From NCBI GenBank assembly GCA_028709785.1, contig JAQUTK010000001.1, positions 211,845 to 253,884 of the forward strand: 42,040 nt of DNA, in the 5' to 3' direction. Source of the DNA: Bacteroidales bacterium (GTDB lineage Bacteria; Bacteroidota; Bacteroidia; Bacteroidales; JAQUTK01). The notes below the pieces were generated by a model. It was given only the letters and a program-made list of their open reading frames with translations. It did no database searches and was not told the origin of the DNA. Positions 26,380 through 34,379 of the stretch are shown one piece after another; within the stretch, counting starts at the first letter, position 1, and each line of letters begins with the position of its first letter. The translations under genes were made by a program, and so were the position numbers.

Positions 26380-26733
26380 ATGAAAGATTCCTCTGATTGG
26401 AAAAATAGGCTCAATGTTGTTTATTCAACAAATCCGGATTTCAAATACCAGGAAGAAAATGAGCCGGAGGAGGTAGAAACAGTGGCTCCCGGCAAACAGA
26501 TGTTGCGTGTGTTGCTCGATAAGAAAAACCGAAGCGGCAAGTCCGTCACATTGATTACCGGCTTTGTCGGTTCGGAAGAAGATCTGAAAGCATTGGGCAA
26601 GCAACTCAAGACGAAATGTGGAGTAGGGGGCACTGTTAAGGATGGAGAAATCCTGATCCAGGGAGAGTTCAGAGAGAAGATCGTATCCATCTTGGTTGAG
26701 ATGGGGTATGCAAAGGCGCGACTCATCAGATAA
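26380..26733 (+). CDS. SUI1/YciH-family translation initiation factor-like protein
   Basis: 117 residues. The C-terminal 80 residues form a SUI1 domain with KNRSGKSVTLITGFVGS, the GKQLKTKCGVGGTVKDGEI core and IQGEFREKIVSILVEMGY, as in bacterial YciH and archaeal/eukaryotic eIF1. The N-terminal 35 residues are acidic and variable. Bacterial members probably bind the small ribosomal subunit; their physiological role is not settled. The gene lies 15 bp after the transglutaminase-like gene and 18 bp before the DUF2007 pair, so a shared transcript is likely. Confidence 0.9.
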   Translation: MKDSSDWKNRLNVVYSTNPDFKYQEENEPEEVETVAPGKQMLRVLLDKKNRSGKSVTLITGFVGSEEDLKALGKQLKTKCGVGGTVKDGEILIQGEFREKIVSILVEMGYAKARLIR

Positions 26734-26751
26734 ATTTAAGCAAAATGAACT

Positions 26752-26994
26752 ATGGAACACAATGACAAGACGAAAGGTGTGATGATCTTTAATGGTGCCT
26801 TGTGGGAATGTAGTATTGTCAAAGGCAGATTGAATGATGCGGGTATAGAATCATTTATTCTTAATACAACTTACACCTACTTGCTCCCTTTTGAAAATGT
26901 TGTGGATGGAATAGGTGTATGTAAAGTCATGATTTCTGAAAATGACCAAGAGGCTGCTTCAGAAATAATGAAGGATATTAAGTTTGGGGAATAA
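26752..26994 (+). CDS. DUF2007-like small protein, copy 1
   Basis: 80 residues, no membrane segment. The pattern GALWECSIVKGRLNDAGIES, followed by a C-terminal VMISENDQEAASEIMKDI, matches the DUF2007/signal-transducing PII-like small domain ('putative prokaryotic signal-transducing protein') in Bacteroidota. The opening NDKTKGV and the core are shared with the next gene, so the two are tandem paralogues. Function is unknown. Confidence 0.7.
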   Translation: MEHNDKTKGVMIFNGALWECSIVKGRLNDAGIESFILNTTYTYLLPFENVVDGIGVCKVMISENDQEAASEIMKDIKFGE

Positions 26995-27037
26995 GTTCTG
27001 AATCAATAGAGTGTATTATTATTTAATTGAAGACAAT

Positions 27038-27298
27038 ATGGAAATCAAGATGAAGAATGACGATAAGACAAAAGGAAAAACGGTTCATTATGGGCCATTA
27101 TGGGAGTGTAGCATGGTGATAAGCATATTAAACGATGCCGGCATTGAGGCTTTTCTGATGAATGACAGCTTTGCCACACTCTATCCTTTAGTTGCTCCTC
27201 AGGAAGGATTAAGCGCACACGTCATGATTTCAGAAAATGACCTGGAGAAGGCAGAAGAGATTCTCAAAACCGTCACTTTTGAATCATCAGGGGAATAA
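27038..27298 (+). CDS. DUF2007-like small protein, copy 2
   Basis: About 87 residues. The frame opens at a GTG (27011), but alignment to copy 1 (MEHNDKTKG versus MKNDDKTKG) favours an ATG at 27038 or 27050; I use 27038. The core GPLWECSMVISILNDAGIEA and C-terminal VMISENDLEKAEEIL match copy 1 closely, while the middle differs (FATLYPLVAPQEGLSA against TYLLPFENVVDGIGV). It arose by tandem duplication. A terminator-like hairpin follows directly. Confidence 0.7.
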   Translation: MEIKMKNDDKTKGKTVHYGPLWECSMVISILNDAGIEAFLMNDSFATLYPLVAPQEGLSAHVMISENDLEKAEEILKTVTFESSGE

Positions 27299-27346
27299 AA
27301 GGATTACAGCCGATAGCTGCTGCAGCAGATCTTAATCCTTACTTTT
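27299..27346 (+). terminator. Terminator after the DUF2007 pair
   Basis: AAGGATTA (27299-27306) pairs with TAATCCTT (27333-27340). The interior contains its own self-complementary TGCTGCAGCA, and ACTTTTTCTTTC follows. It overlaps the stop region of the second DUF2007 gene. Confidence 0.6.
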
Positions 27347-27496
27347 TCTTTCGAACACATTGTTCATCCCTCTTTTATCTGAGACACTTTTCTCGCTTAC
27401 GTAAAGTGCGGGTCTATCTTATTTGCTAAAAGACCCTTTTTTGATCCATTTCAAAGACTACTTCCCCTTATCTTCCAAGGCTCTCCCTTTATCGTC

Positions 27497-27517
27497 ATTG
27501 CGGGCTTGACCCGCAAT
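27497..27517. repeat. GCGGG palindromic intergenic repeat, copy 1
   Basis: ATTGCGGG and CCCGCAAT arms (8 bp each) surround CTTGA, followed by CTCC. A second copy with the same arms lies at 41128-41148 in the other large gene-free stretch. Confidence 0.85.
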
Positions 27518-27680
27518 CTCCTAAAAAGGAAACATCAGAAATAAGCTTTTCACACTAACTCTGTTCGAATCTGCAAAGCAGTCTGTAATCAAACTCTTTT
27601 GTATAAGGGAGTTTAATTCACGCCAACCTGAAGATAAAACGAAGCAACAAGGACACATTATTCATTTTGAAGTTCAGGAC

Positions 27681-27726
27681 GATTGTTTCGTGCTTTGAAA
27701 TAATTATTTCAAAGCACGAAACAATC
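27681..27726. repeat. Perfect 46-bp palindrome without spacer
   Basis: The left half (27681-27703) is the exact reverse complement of the right half (27704-27726); both are built on the core TTTCAAAGCACGAAACAAT. A third, diverged copy of that 19-bp core in reverse orientation (TTTCAAACCGTGAAATGAT on the minus strand) lies at 27724-27742. Three copies in alternating orientation suggest a repeated binding site or a palindromic mobile-type repeat. Confidence 0.9.
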
Positions 27727-27955
27727 ATTTCACGGTTTGAAACGAAGAATCGATCAGCAAGCGATGACTTTTACATACTGACAAAGCAATCCTTTCTTTC
27801 TGACTGAGCGCAAAAGATATCCGATCTCCCTCCTCATTCATTCATGTGATCAGACAATTTTGTAAGTGGCTGAATAATTCCTGTTGCTAAACGGAAGGTT
27901 GAAATAATATTGAAAAAACATATTGCAATTATGAAAAAGTAATTTGATAATTTAT

Positions 27956-27963
27956 TATATTTG
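27956..27963 (+). promoter_or_regulatory. -7 promoter element for the secreted-protein operon
   Basis: TATATTTG matches TAnnTTTG fully and lies 52 bp before the first gene. No TTTG at 19-21 bp upstream was seen, so either the -33 box is weak or an activator is needed. Confidence 0.5.
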
Positions 27964-28015
27964 CAATATTCTCTAATACGCATAAATAAAAAACAGTTCT
28001 TTAAATCTTATCATT

Positions 28016-29242
28016 ATGAGAAAACTAATTTCGTTTATTGTTGTTGTGATGCTTTGCAGCACAACATTTGCTCAGTTAAGAGTTGCAAGCAACGGTAATG
28101 TGGCAATCAATCTTGCCTCAACTGTTACACCCTTATCTCCTCTCACTATCGGAGGTACCGGAGATTCTAATGCCAAAGCCTACTTTCTGAATCAATCTCC
28201 TGATGCTCATTACATGCGTTCGAAGATTGCAGGGAAAGTGTATACCAGTTGGGCAGTTCCTTTCTTAGGACAAAATACAGTATTATCAGCACTCTATCAT
28301 GTTGGCGTTTGGGGAAGTTCAGGATCTTCAACAGTAAATGATTTTGGTCGGGCCTTTGGCGTATTTGGCCTGGCATCAAATGCTACTTCCGGATATAATT
28401 ATGGCGTGTTTGGCACCATAGAAGGATCTAACAATGGTGCCGGTGTAGTGGGAACCACGAACGGGAATACCGATGTAAATATTCCCGGAAAGTATGCCGG
28501 ATATTTCGTTGGAAACGTAGCAATCACCGGTATTGTGACTGCCCAAAATGTATCAGGCTCTGACAGTAGGTTAAAAACAAATATTAGTTCACTGACTGAA
28601 TCAGCAAAAGAGACAGGAGTATTAAGCAAGGTATTATCGCTGAATCCTGTTCAATATAATTTAAAGCAAATGTATATCGAGTCAAAAGGCGACTCAACAA
28701 AAGCCTCCATCCCCTTGTATGACGAGAAGTCGCAACAGTTTCAAAAAACACACTTTGGGTTGATTGCGCAAGAACTGCAAAAAGTGTATCCTGAATTAGT
28801 CTATGAACAGGATAACGGTTACTTAAGTGTGGATTATGTAGGTTTAGTACCACTTCTTATTCAATCCATAAAGGAGATGAAAGCTGAAATTGAAGATTTG
28901 AAATCTTCTGACGCCTCACGTAGTATTGCTAACGAAGAAAGTGAAACAATACAAAGCAATACGCTAACAGAAAATCTCACACCTGTCTTGTATCAAAATA
29001 CCCCTAACCCTTTTTCTCAACAAACCGAGATTAAGTACTTTATTCCGGCAAACACAAAGACCGCTTTTTTATGCATTTATGACTTACAAGGGAAGCAATT
29101 GAAACAAATAGCTCTTGGGGAACGGGGTGAAGAAGGTGCACAAACTATTTTGGGCTCAGAATTTGCGGCAGGAATTTATCTCTACGGGCTGATTGCCGAT
29201 GCCAAACAGATTGATTTAAAACGTATGGTGTTAACAGAGTAG
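28016..29242 (+). CDS. Secreted protein with S74 tail-fibre chaperone domain and T9SS sorting domain
   Basis: 408 residues. Signal peptide (1-19, ending FAQ); glycine-rich beta-helix-like region (about 25-180, with GVFGLAS, YGVFGTIEGS, GAGVVGTTNG); S74 chaperone domain (about 182-290) opening with SDSRLKTNI (Ser182 to Ile190) and containing HFGLIAQELQKVYPELV and YVGLVPLLIQSIKEMK; and a T9SS type A tail (about 325-408: YQNTPNPFSQQTEIKYFIP ... AAGIYLYGLIA). In phages S74 drives trimerisation and often cuts itself off; here a sorting tail follows it. It is probably a trimeric surface fibre or adhesin. First gene of a three-gene run with 12-bp and 11-bp gaps. Confidence 0.88.
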   Translation: MRKLISFIVVVMLCSTTFAQLRVASNGNVAINLASTVTPLSPLTIGGTGDSNAKAYFLNQSPDAHYMRSKIAGKVYTSWAVPFLGQNTVLSALYHVGVWGSSGSSTVNDFGRAFGVFGLASNATSGYNYGVFGTIEGSNNGAGVVGTTNGNTDVNIPGKYAGYFVGNVAITGIVTAQNVSGSDSRLKTNISSLTESAKETGVLSKVLSLNPVQYNLKQMYIESKGDSTKASIPLYDEKSQQFQKTHFGLIAQELQKVYPELVYEQDNGYLSVDYVGLVPLLIQSIKEMKAEIEDLKSSDASRSIANEESETIQSNTLTENLTPVLYQNTPNPFSQQTEIKYFIPANTKTAFLCIYDLQGKQLKQIALGERGEEGAQTILGSEFAAGIYLYGLIADAKQIDLKRMVLTE

Positions 29243-29254
29243 AATGATAAAACG

Positions 29255-31681
29255 ATGAAATCACATATTTATCTTATATTGGTATTCCTGATAGTCAGTT
29301 CAAGCCTCAAATCTCAGATTTCGCATAAAGTTAGTTTTACAGAGAAAGAACTAACTTTTGAAAAGGTCTTGGGTGAAAACAAACAGGAATATATGAAAGT
29401 AAATTATTCCGGACTTTCCAGTCAGGGAATAGAAGGCACTCCCGAGTTGCCGATAAAATACATAAAAGTCAGAGTGCCAGTAATGGCAAACAATATTTCA
29501 ATAACTATTGAAAAGATTACTAAGCAAAATATACCATTATCAGCAGGGGTATATCCTGCACAGCCGGATATACCTATGTCTTCTTTACAACCGTTTCCGT
29601 TTGTTGACCGTGAACCAGCAGTTTACAATTCGGATAACGGTTTCCCCAATGAGATTGTTTCCATAGTCGGTAATGGTTATTTGCTCGGTAATATTCATAT
29701 TATAGATTTAGCGATTAGTCCGGTTGTATATTACCCTAAAGAGAATCGATTGGAACTTAACTCGGAAATTTCTTTCAGAATAAATTATTCTGTTTCTGAA
29801 ATGGCTTCAAAGAATGAAGGTATGCTTATTATCAACAGAAAATCTGGAAAGAACATAAATATAGATTTAAACAACATGGTTGTTAATCCCGACTTTAAAG
29901 AGCCGGCTATAAATACGGGTAGCTCCATTTCTACCAGAAGTATTTCTTCAATATCTTTACCTGTCTATGAATATGTAGTTATTACAAATGAGGCATTGAA
30001 ACCCTGTTTTAACCGACTTATCTCTTGGAAACGAACGAAAGGATACAATGCAGGAGTAGTTACTATGGAAGAGATATTGGCTGATAACGGTATTACCGGA
30101 GATCCAGCTTCAACATATGCTTTAAATGATAGCGCCGGTAAATTACGTCAGTATTTAACTTATGCTGAAGAACTGGGAACAAATTATGTTCTTTTAGGAG
30201 GAATCGGTTCAATCGTTCCTTTTCGTTTTGGTTCAGGAAAACATGATACTTGGTTCTTCAATAATGATCAATTAGGTGCAAAGGTTCCGACTGATCTTTA
30301 TTTTAGCGATTTGAATGGCGATTGGAATAAAGATAATGATCCGTATTTAGGAGAACCCAATGATGATTTGAATTCTTATCCTATCCATCTGGGAGATGCT
30401 GTTTCTTTCGCGCCGGATTTATTTGTGGGAAGACTTTTATGTGAAAATGCAGAGGAAATAGCAAATTATACATATAAGCTAATGAAGTATGAGCGAAATC
30501 CAGGAAATGGAAATTACAGTTATCTTTGTAAAGCCTTTTTGACACAAGCTGACGAGATGCAAGATGATTGGAGGGGTGCTCAAGCTGAATACATTGCTGC
30601 TAGATTACCATCAGGTTTTCAGACTAAAAGAGTTTTCAGTGAAACGGAAGCTTTTTCTGTAGATTTACCTTCATTTCCAACCGGAGATACAGTGATTGCT
30701 GAAATAAACAAGGGGTATGGCTTTGTAAGTTGTATAGGCCATGGAGCTCCTGGGAGCATTGTTGTTGCATCTGAAAAATATAATCAGGCTCCTCAACGTC
30801 TTATTATTCCTTCAAATGCTGATTGGCAACCGCCACAGCTTCCTAGAAGGGAAGATTATAATTCTTTTGCTAATCTTGTAAATTACAATACTCCTTCAAT
30901 TTTTTATACACCTTCTTGTATGACGATGCCGTTTGATAAGAGAATTATAAATAATTTAAATTATAATTACAATATGGGGCAAGCTTTTACAATTGCTGGA
31001 AAATTCGGAGGACCAGTTTATTTGGGAAATACACGGGATGGATTAATTTATAAATCACACGACTTATTTGCAAAGTTTATAACACTTCTGAGAGATAGTA
31101 GTTATTATAATGTAGGAGTATGTGAAGCAATATCTAAGTATTATCTTTTCAAAAATGCAAATGAACTTCAGATCAGCTCTACATATTTTGTTAATTTATC
31201 ACATAATCTATTAGGTTGCCCTGAAATCGAAATATGGACAACAATTCCATCTGTATTCGGCAATGTTTCTATTACTCATACTGACTCGAATTTATCTGTT
31301 CAGGTCTATGATATGATTTCCCAACCTAAAATTTGCGTAAATGGTTTGTTTGGTGGATGTAGTTATCATTCTTTGGTTGATTCAACAAATACGCCATTAT
31401 TTTCTGATTTACCTGTAAATTACACTGTTACTGTTACAAAACATAATTATATACCATATATTGCTCCATTATACTTGCAAAATGAGAGTGTTTCAGGAAC
31501 GCACTATATACATACTTCCAATGTTTATATAGGCAGTAATGTCACTTCGGAAAAACAGTCTGGAGATTTTGTAATTACCTCTGGAGCTGATGTCGCGATT
31601 GAACCTATTGGAGAAGTGACACTTAATGTGGGATTTAAAGTTGAGCAGGGAGGAAAGTTTGAAATAAAAGCTAACCAATAA
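29255..31681 (+). CDS. Gingipain-like C25 cysteine peptidase
   Basis: 808 residues. Signal peptide (1-20); C25 propeptide-like beta domain (about 22-205, with EGTPELPIKYIKVRVP); catalytic caspase-like region (about 235-610) starting YVVITNEALKPCFNRLISWK, with Asp-rich SDLNGDWNKDND, the histidine dyad member His496 (in GHGAPGS) and Cys555 (in TPSCMTMPF). A short immunoglobulin-like region follows. The last 40 residues (ITSGADVAIEPIGEVTLNVG then FKVEQGGKFEIKAN) resemble a C-terminal motif common on Bacteroidota secreted proteins, not the usual type A sorting domain. Gingipain relatives digest proteins outside the cell. Base use is visibly more AT-rich than in the flanking core genes. Confidence 0.88.
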   Translation: MKSHIYLILVFLIVSSSLKSQISHKVSFTEKELTFEKVLGENKQEYMKVNYSGLSSQGIEGTPELPIKYIKVRVPVMANNISITIEKITKQNIPLSAGVYPAQPDIPMSSLQPFPFVDREPAVYNSDNGFPNEIVSIVGNGYLLGNIHIIDLAISPVVYYPKENRLELNSEISFRINYSVSEMASKNEGMLIINRKSGKNINIDLNNMVVNPDFKEPAINTGSSISTRSISSISLPVYEYVVITNEALKPCFNRLISWKRTKGYNAGVVTMEEILADNGITGDPASTYALNDSAGKLRQYLTYAEELGTNYVLLGGIGSIVPFRFGSGKHDTWFFNNDQLGAKVPTDLYFSDLNGDWNKDNDPYLGEPNDDLNSYPIHLGDAVSFAPDLFVGRLLCENAEEIANYTYKLMKYERNPGNGNYSYLCKAFLTQADEMQDDWRGAQAEYIAARLPSGFQTKRVFSETEAFSVDLPSFPTGDTVIAEINKGYGFVSCIGHGAPGSIVVASEKYNQAPQRLIIPSNADWQPPQLPRREDYNSFANLVNYNTPSIFYTPSCMTMPFDKRIINNLNYNYNMGQAFTIAGKFGGPVYLGNTRDGLIYKSHDLFAKFITLLRDSSYYNVGVCEAISKYYLFKNANELQISSTYFVNLSHNLLGCPEIEIWTTIPSVFGNVSITHTDSNLSVQVYDMISQPKICVNGLFGGCSYHSLVDSTNTPLFSDLPVNYTVTVTKHNYIPYIAPLYLQNESVSGTHYIHTSNVYIGSNVTSEKQSGDFVITSGADVAIEPIGEVTLNVGFKVEQGGKFEIKANQ

Positions 31682-31692
31682 ATATTTGTGCT

Positions 31693-33333
31693 ATGAAGAC
31701 TCTAAAATGTATGATTCTTTTTGCCTGTCTGCTATCAGCTTTGACAGCTCAGGCTTTCGAATTTACTGTTGATGATTTCACGTATTATACGACGGGAGCA
31801 GATAATTCTACTGTTTGTCTGTCCGGATATATTGTCGAACCAGAAGGAGATTTGGTGATTCCTTCAAATGTCATATATGAAGGGAAGAGTTATCCAATCA
31901 CTTCAATTGGATTGCGTGCTTTTGGTGGTTGTACGGAATTGACTTCTGTTACAATTTCGGAGGGCATTATTTCGATTGGGATTGCTACTTTTGACTATTG
32001 TAAAAATTTGCTCTCTATCGCTCTCCCTTCCACCCTCATTAATATTGGTATTGGTGCTTTTGATACTTGCGAAAAACTTACCTCGATCACGCTTCCCAAT
32101 GGTTTTACTTCGATAGCAGATCGTACTTTTTATGCTTGCAGTAATCTTAGCTCTATCACAATTCCTGCGAGTCTTACGTCAATCGGAAGGGAAGCTTTTA
32201 AGGGATGTACTAGCCTTGCTTCTATCACAATTCCGGAAGGAGTTATTTCGATTGGAGAGGAAAGTTTTGCTGGATGCAGTAGTATAGTTTCAATAACCAT
32301 TCCTTCCAGTATTACTTCGATGGGACTTGGCACTTTTTCTGATTGCATTAGTCTTTCTTCAATCTATCTTTCTGAAGGAGTTTCTTCGATAGGGAAATGG
32401 GCATTTTCCGGATGTACAGTCATTACTTCAGTTACCATTCCATCAAGTGTCATTTCGATAGGCGACTTTTCTTTTTTTAAATGTAAAAGTCTGACCTCAA
32501 TCTCTTTTTCTGAAGGACTTGATTCTATCGGTGAGGATGCTTTTTGTTATTGTGACAATCTTACTTCGATACATATTCCTGAAGGAGTTACTTCGATTGG
32601 TGCAGGAGCTTTTGCAGCCTGTAAACAATTGGCATCAGTAACACTTCCTTCAAGTGTAACTTCGATCGCAGTATGTGCTTTTAGTGGATCATGCATACTG
32701 TCGCAATTTGTCGTTTCAGAAAGTAATCCGCTCTATGCAACGGAAGGATTGGCGTTGTTTACAAAAGACAAAAAAAGTCTGTTGTCTTTTCCTTCCGGAC
32801 GAGTCAAACAGTACATTGTTCCTTCTGGAGTTGAGGTGATAAGTAGTTATGCTTTTTATGATAGTTATAGTTTGGCATCAATTGAAATTCCGAAAAGTGT
32901 AACTTTGATTGGAGAGTATGCTTTCTTTGGATGTGATAGTTTAAGAAAAGTTTATGTTGGGAATCTTGATCCTCCTGCTATTGAGGATTTGAAAACAATC
33001 ATAGGCATAAGGAATAGTTGTACATTGTATGTTCCTATAGGCTCCAAAGAGGCCTATGCAACAGCTGATGGATGGAAAGATTTTCAATATATAGAAGAAA
33101 CGAACTTTGCAGTCGTACCTACCAGTGAAGAGAGCCCTTTTAGTATTATAATTGATGGTGAAGGCATTACAATCACAGGAGTTAAGCCGGGTGCTTCGAT
33201 CACTGTCTATACGATTATGGGAACGAAGTTACTCACACTTCCTGCCACTGGTGATAAGCAACGGATCGCTCTTTCTTCCGGAGGGATTTACTTTGTAAAG
33301 GTGGGTAATCAGGTGAAGAAAATAATTCTTTAA
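31693..33333 (+). CDS. BspA-type leucine-rich-repeat surface protein with T9SS-like tail
   Basis: 546 residues. Signal peptide (1-21, ending AQA); a short beta domain; eleven consecutive 23-residue BspA/LRR_5 repeats (residues about 83-335) of the form LTSITIPxGVTSIGxxAFxGCxx; a break with the NPLYATEGLALFTKDKKSLL insertion usual in BspA proteins; two further repeats; and a C-terminal domain of about 70 residues (SITVYTIMGTKLLTL ... GGIYFVKVGNQVKKIIL) that fits a T9SS sorting tail. BspA proteins of Tannerella and Treponema bind host matrix and other bacteria; binding is inferred here. Last gene of the secreted-protein run, ended by the hairpin at 33377-33420. Confidence 0.9.
   Translation: MKTLKCMILFACLLSALTAQAFEFTVDDFTYYTTGADNSTVCLSGYIVEPEGDLVIPSNVIYEGKSYPITSIGLRAFGGCTELTSVTISEGIISIGIATFDYCKNLLSIALPSTLINIGIGAFDTCEKLTSITLPNGFTSIADRTFYACSNLSSITIPASLTSIGREAFKGCTSLASITIPEGVISIGEESFAGCSSIVSITIPSSITSMGLGTFSDCISLSSIYLSEGVSSIGKWAFSGCTVITSVTIPSSVISIGDFSFFKCKSLTSISFSEGLDSIGEDAFCYCDNLTSIHIPEGVTSIGAGAFAACKQLASVTLPSSVTSIAVCAFSGSCILSQFVVSESNPLYATEGLALFTKDKKSLLSFPSGRVKQYIVPSGVEVISSYAFYDSYSLASIEIPKSVTLIGEYAFFGCDSLRKVYVGNLDPPAIEDLKTIIGIRNSCTLYVPIGSKEAYATADGWKDFQYIEETNFAVVPTSEESPFSIIIDGEGITITGVKPGASITVYTIMGTKLLTLPATGDKQRIALSSGGIYFVKVGNQVKKIIL
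31939..32697 (+). repeat. Eleven 69-bp repeats within the BspA-like gene
   Basis: DNA counterpart of the 23-residue leucine-rich repeats. Recurring words are ACTTCGAT(T/A)GG and (T/G)CTTTT. The repeats are diverged but in constant register, apart from the break after 32697. Confidence 0.85.
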
Positions 33334-33376
33334 AGGTGAATTCAGAAAGAGTATAGGTCTGCTTCGGGTAATAAGC

Positions 33377-33423
33377 AAAAGGTGACAGTTGGAATATTGA
33401 ACTTCGACGTGTCACCTTTTCTT
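33377..33423. terminator. Bidirectional terminator between bspA-like gene and rnz
   Basis: AAAAGGTGACA (33377-33387) pairs perfectly with TGTCACCTTTT (33410-33420), with a 22-nt loop that has a further AGTT/AACT pairing. T-runs follow the stem on both strands, so it can serve both converging genes. Confidence 0.8.
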
Positions 33424-34364
33424 TAGGAATGGATATCTGCGTTTTTGCTCTGTACCGTGATGGTTTCTCCTTCGCGTACGGAATGCGTATGGATAAATAT
33501 ACGTTGCGCCTCTTCTTCAAATAACGCTTCATTGTCATATCGCGCAGAGAAGTGTCCGATGATCAGCTGTCCGACAGAAGCTTTCAATGCAATAGTTGCG
33601 GCATCTTTGGCCGTGCTGTGGGCTGTTTCTTTTGCCCGTGGCTTCTCTGTTTCCAGAAAAGTACTTTCGTGAAAGAGCAAATCTACGTTCTCAATCAACG
33701 GAATAATCTTTTCAGCATAGGCTGTATCCGAACAGTAGGCATAGGATCTTGCCACTCCTCCGGAGTGCGTCAACCGGCTATTGGGAATGGTAACCCCTTC
33801 TTCTGTGATATAATCCTCTCCGGCGCGGACATCTTTCAGTTTAGCGATCGGAATCTTATAAAAGTCAATCATGTCGCGGATCAGATGTCGGTCGGGCTGC
33901 GTCTCCCGAAAAAGAAAGCCGCAACAGGGTGTGTGATGGTTGAGTGGGATGGAATACACACTGACACTCTTGTCCTGGAAAACCAGAGCATGTTGGGTCG
34001 TGTCAATCGGATTGAAGATAACCTCATAAGCCATTCCTTTACAGAAATAATCCAGTTGCGGACGGAGCAGACTCTCCAGCTCTTTGGGTGCATGGATGGT
34101 CAGAGAGGATGTTCTTCCCAACATGCCCATGGTAGAGATCAGTCCCGGAAGACCAAAACAATGGTCGCCATGGAGGTGAGAGATGAAGATATGATTCAAC
34201 CGCGCGAACTTCAGTTTCTGTTTGCGCATCTGAAGTTGTGTGCCTTCTCCGCAGTCAATCATGTAGAGTTTGTCTCTCAGGTCGATAACCTGTGAGGTCT
34301 GGTTGTGTCGGGTAGTCGGAAGTGCCGAACCGCAGCCTAATATGTGTACTTCAAAATTGATCAT
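33423..34364 (-). CDS. rnz: Ribonuclease Z
   Basis: A 313-residue metallo-beta-lactamase-fold endonuclease that trims tRNA 3' ends. The zinc-binding motif HxHxDH is present at His63, His65, Asp67 and His68 (SHLHGDHCFG), preceded by the opening ILGCGSALPTTRHNQTSQ and followed by the Asp/His ligands in YCSDTAYA and HESTFLE. Length matches the short form, around 300-310 residues. The dprA gene lies upstream with a 15-bp gap, so rnz closes the minus-strand run. Confidence 0.95.
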   Translation of the reverse strand: MINFEVHILGCGSALPTTRHNQTSQVIDLRDKLYMIDCGEGTQLQMRKQKLKFARLNHIFISHLHGDHCFGLPGLISTMGMLGRTSSLTIHAPKELESLLRPQLDYFCKGMAYEVIFNPIDTTQHALVFQDKSVSVYSIPLNHHTPCCGFLFRETQPDRHLIRDMIDFYKIPIAKLKDVRAGEDYITEEGVTIPNSRLTHSGGVARSYAYCSDTAYAEKIIPLIENVDLLFHESTFLETEKPRAKETAHSTAKDAATIALKASVGQLIIGHFSARYDNEALFEEEAQRIFIHTHSVREGETITVQSKNADIHS

Positions 34365-34379
34365 AGCTATTCTGACAAT

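Larger units (their letters stand above)
27347..28015. other. Gene-free stretch with palindromic repeats
   Basis: About 670 bp with no supportable gene on either strand. It holds a GCGGG-type palindrome (27497-27517), a weak AAACTC/GAGTTT inverted repeat (27591-27614), a perfect 46-bp palindrome with a third related copy (27681-27742), and the promoter of the next operon near 27956. Confidence 0.8.

Noticed and set aside
28016..29242. Phage tail fibre marking a prophage
   Set aside because: The S74 domain is phage-like, but the protein has a signal peptide and T9SS tail, and no other phage genes are present.
33552..34295. 247-residue plus-strand ORF
   Set aside because: Entirely antisense to rnz, whose zinc-binding motif and length are intact.
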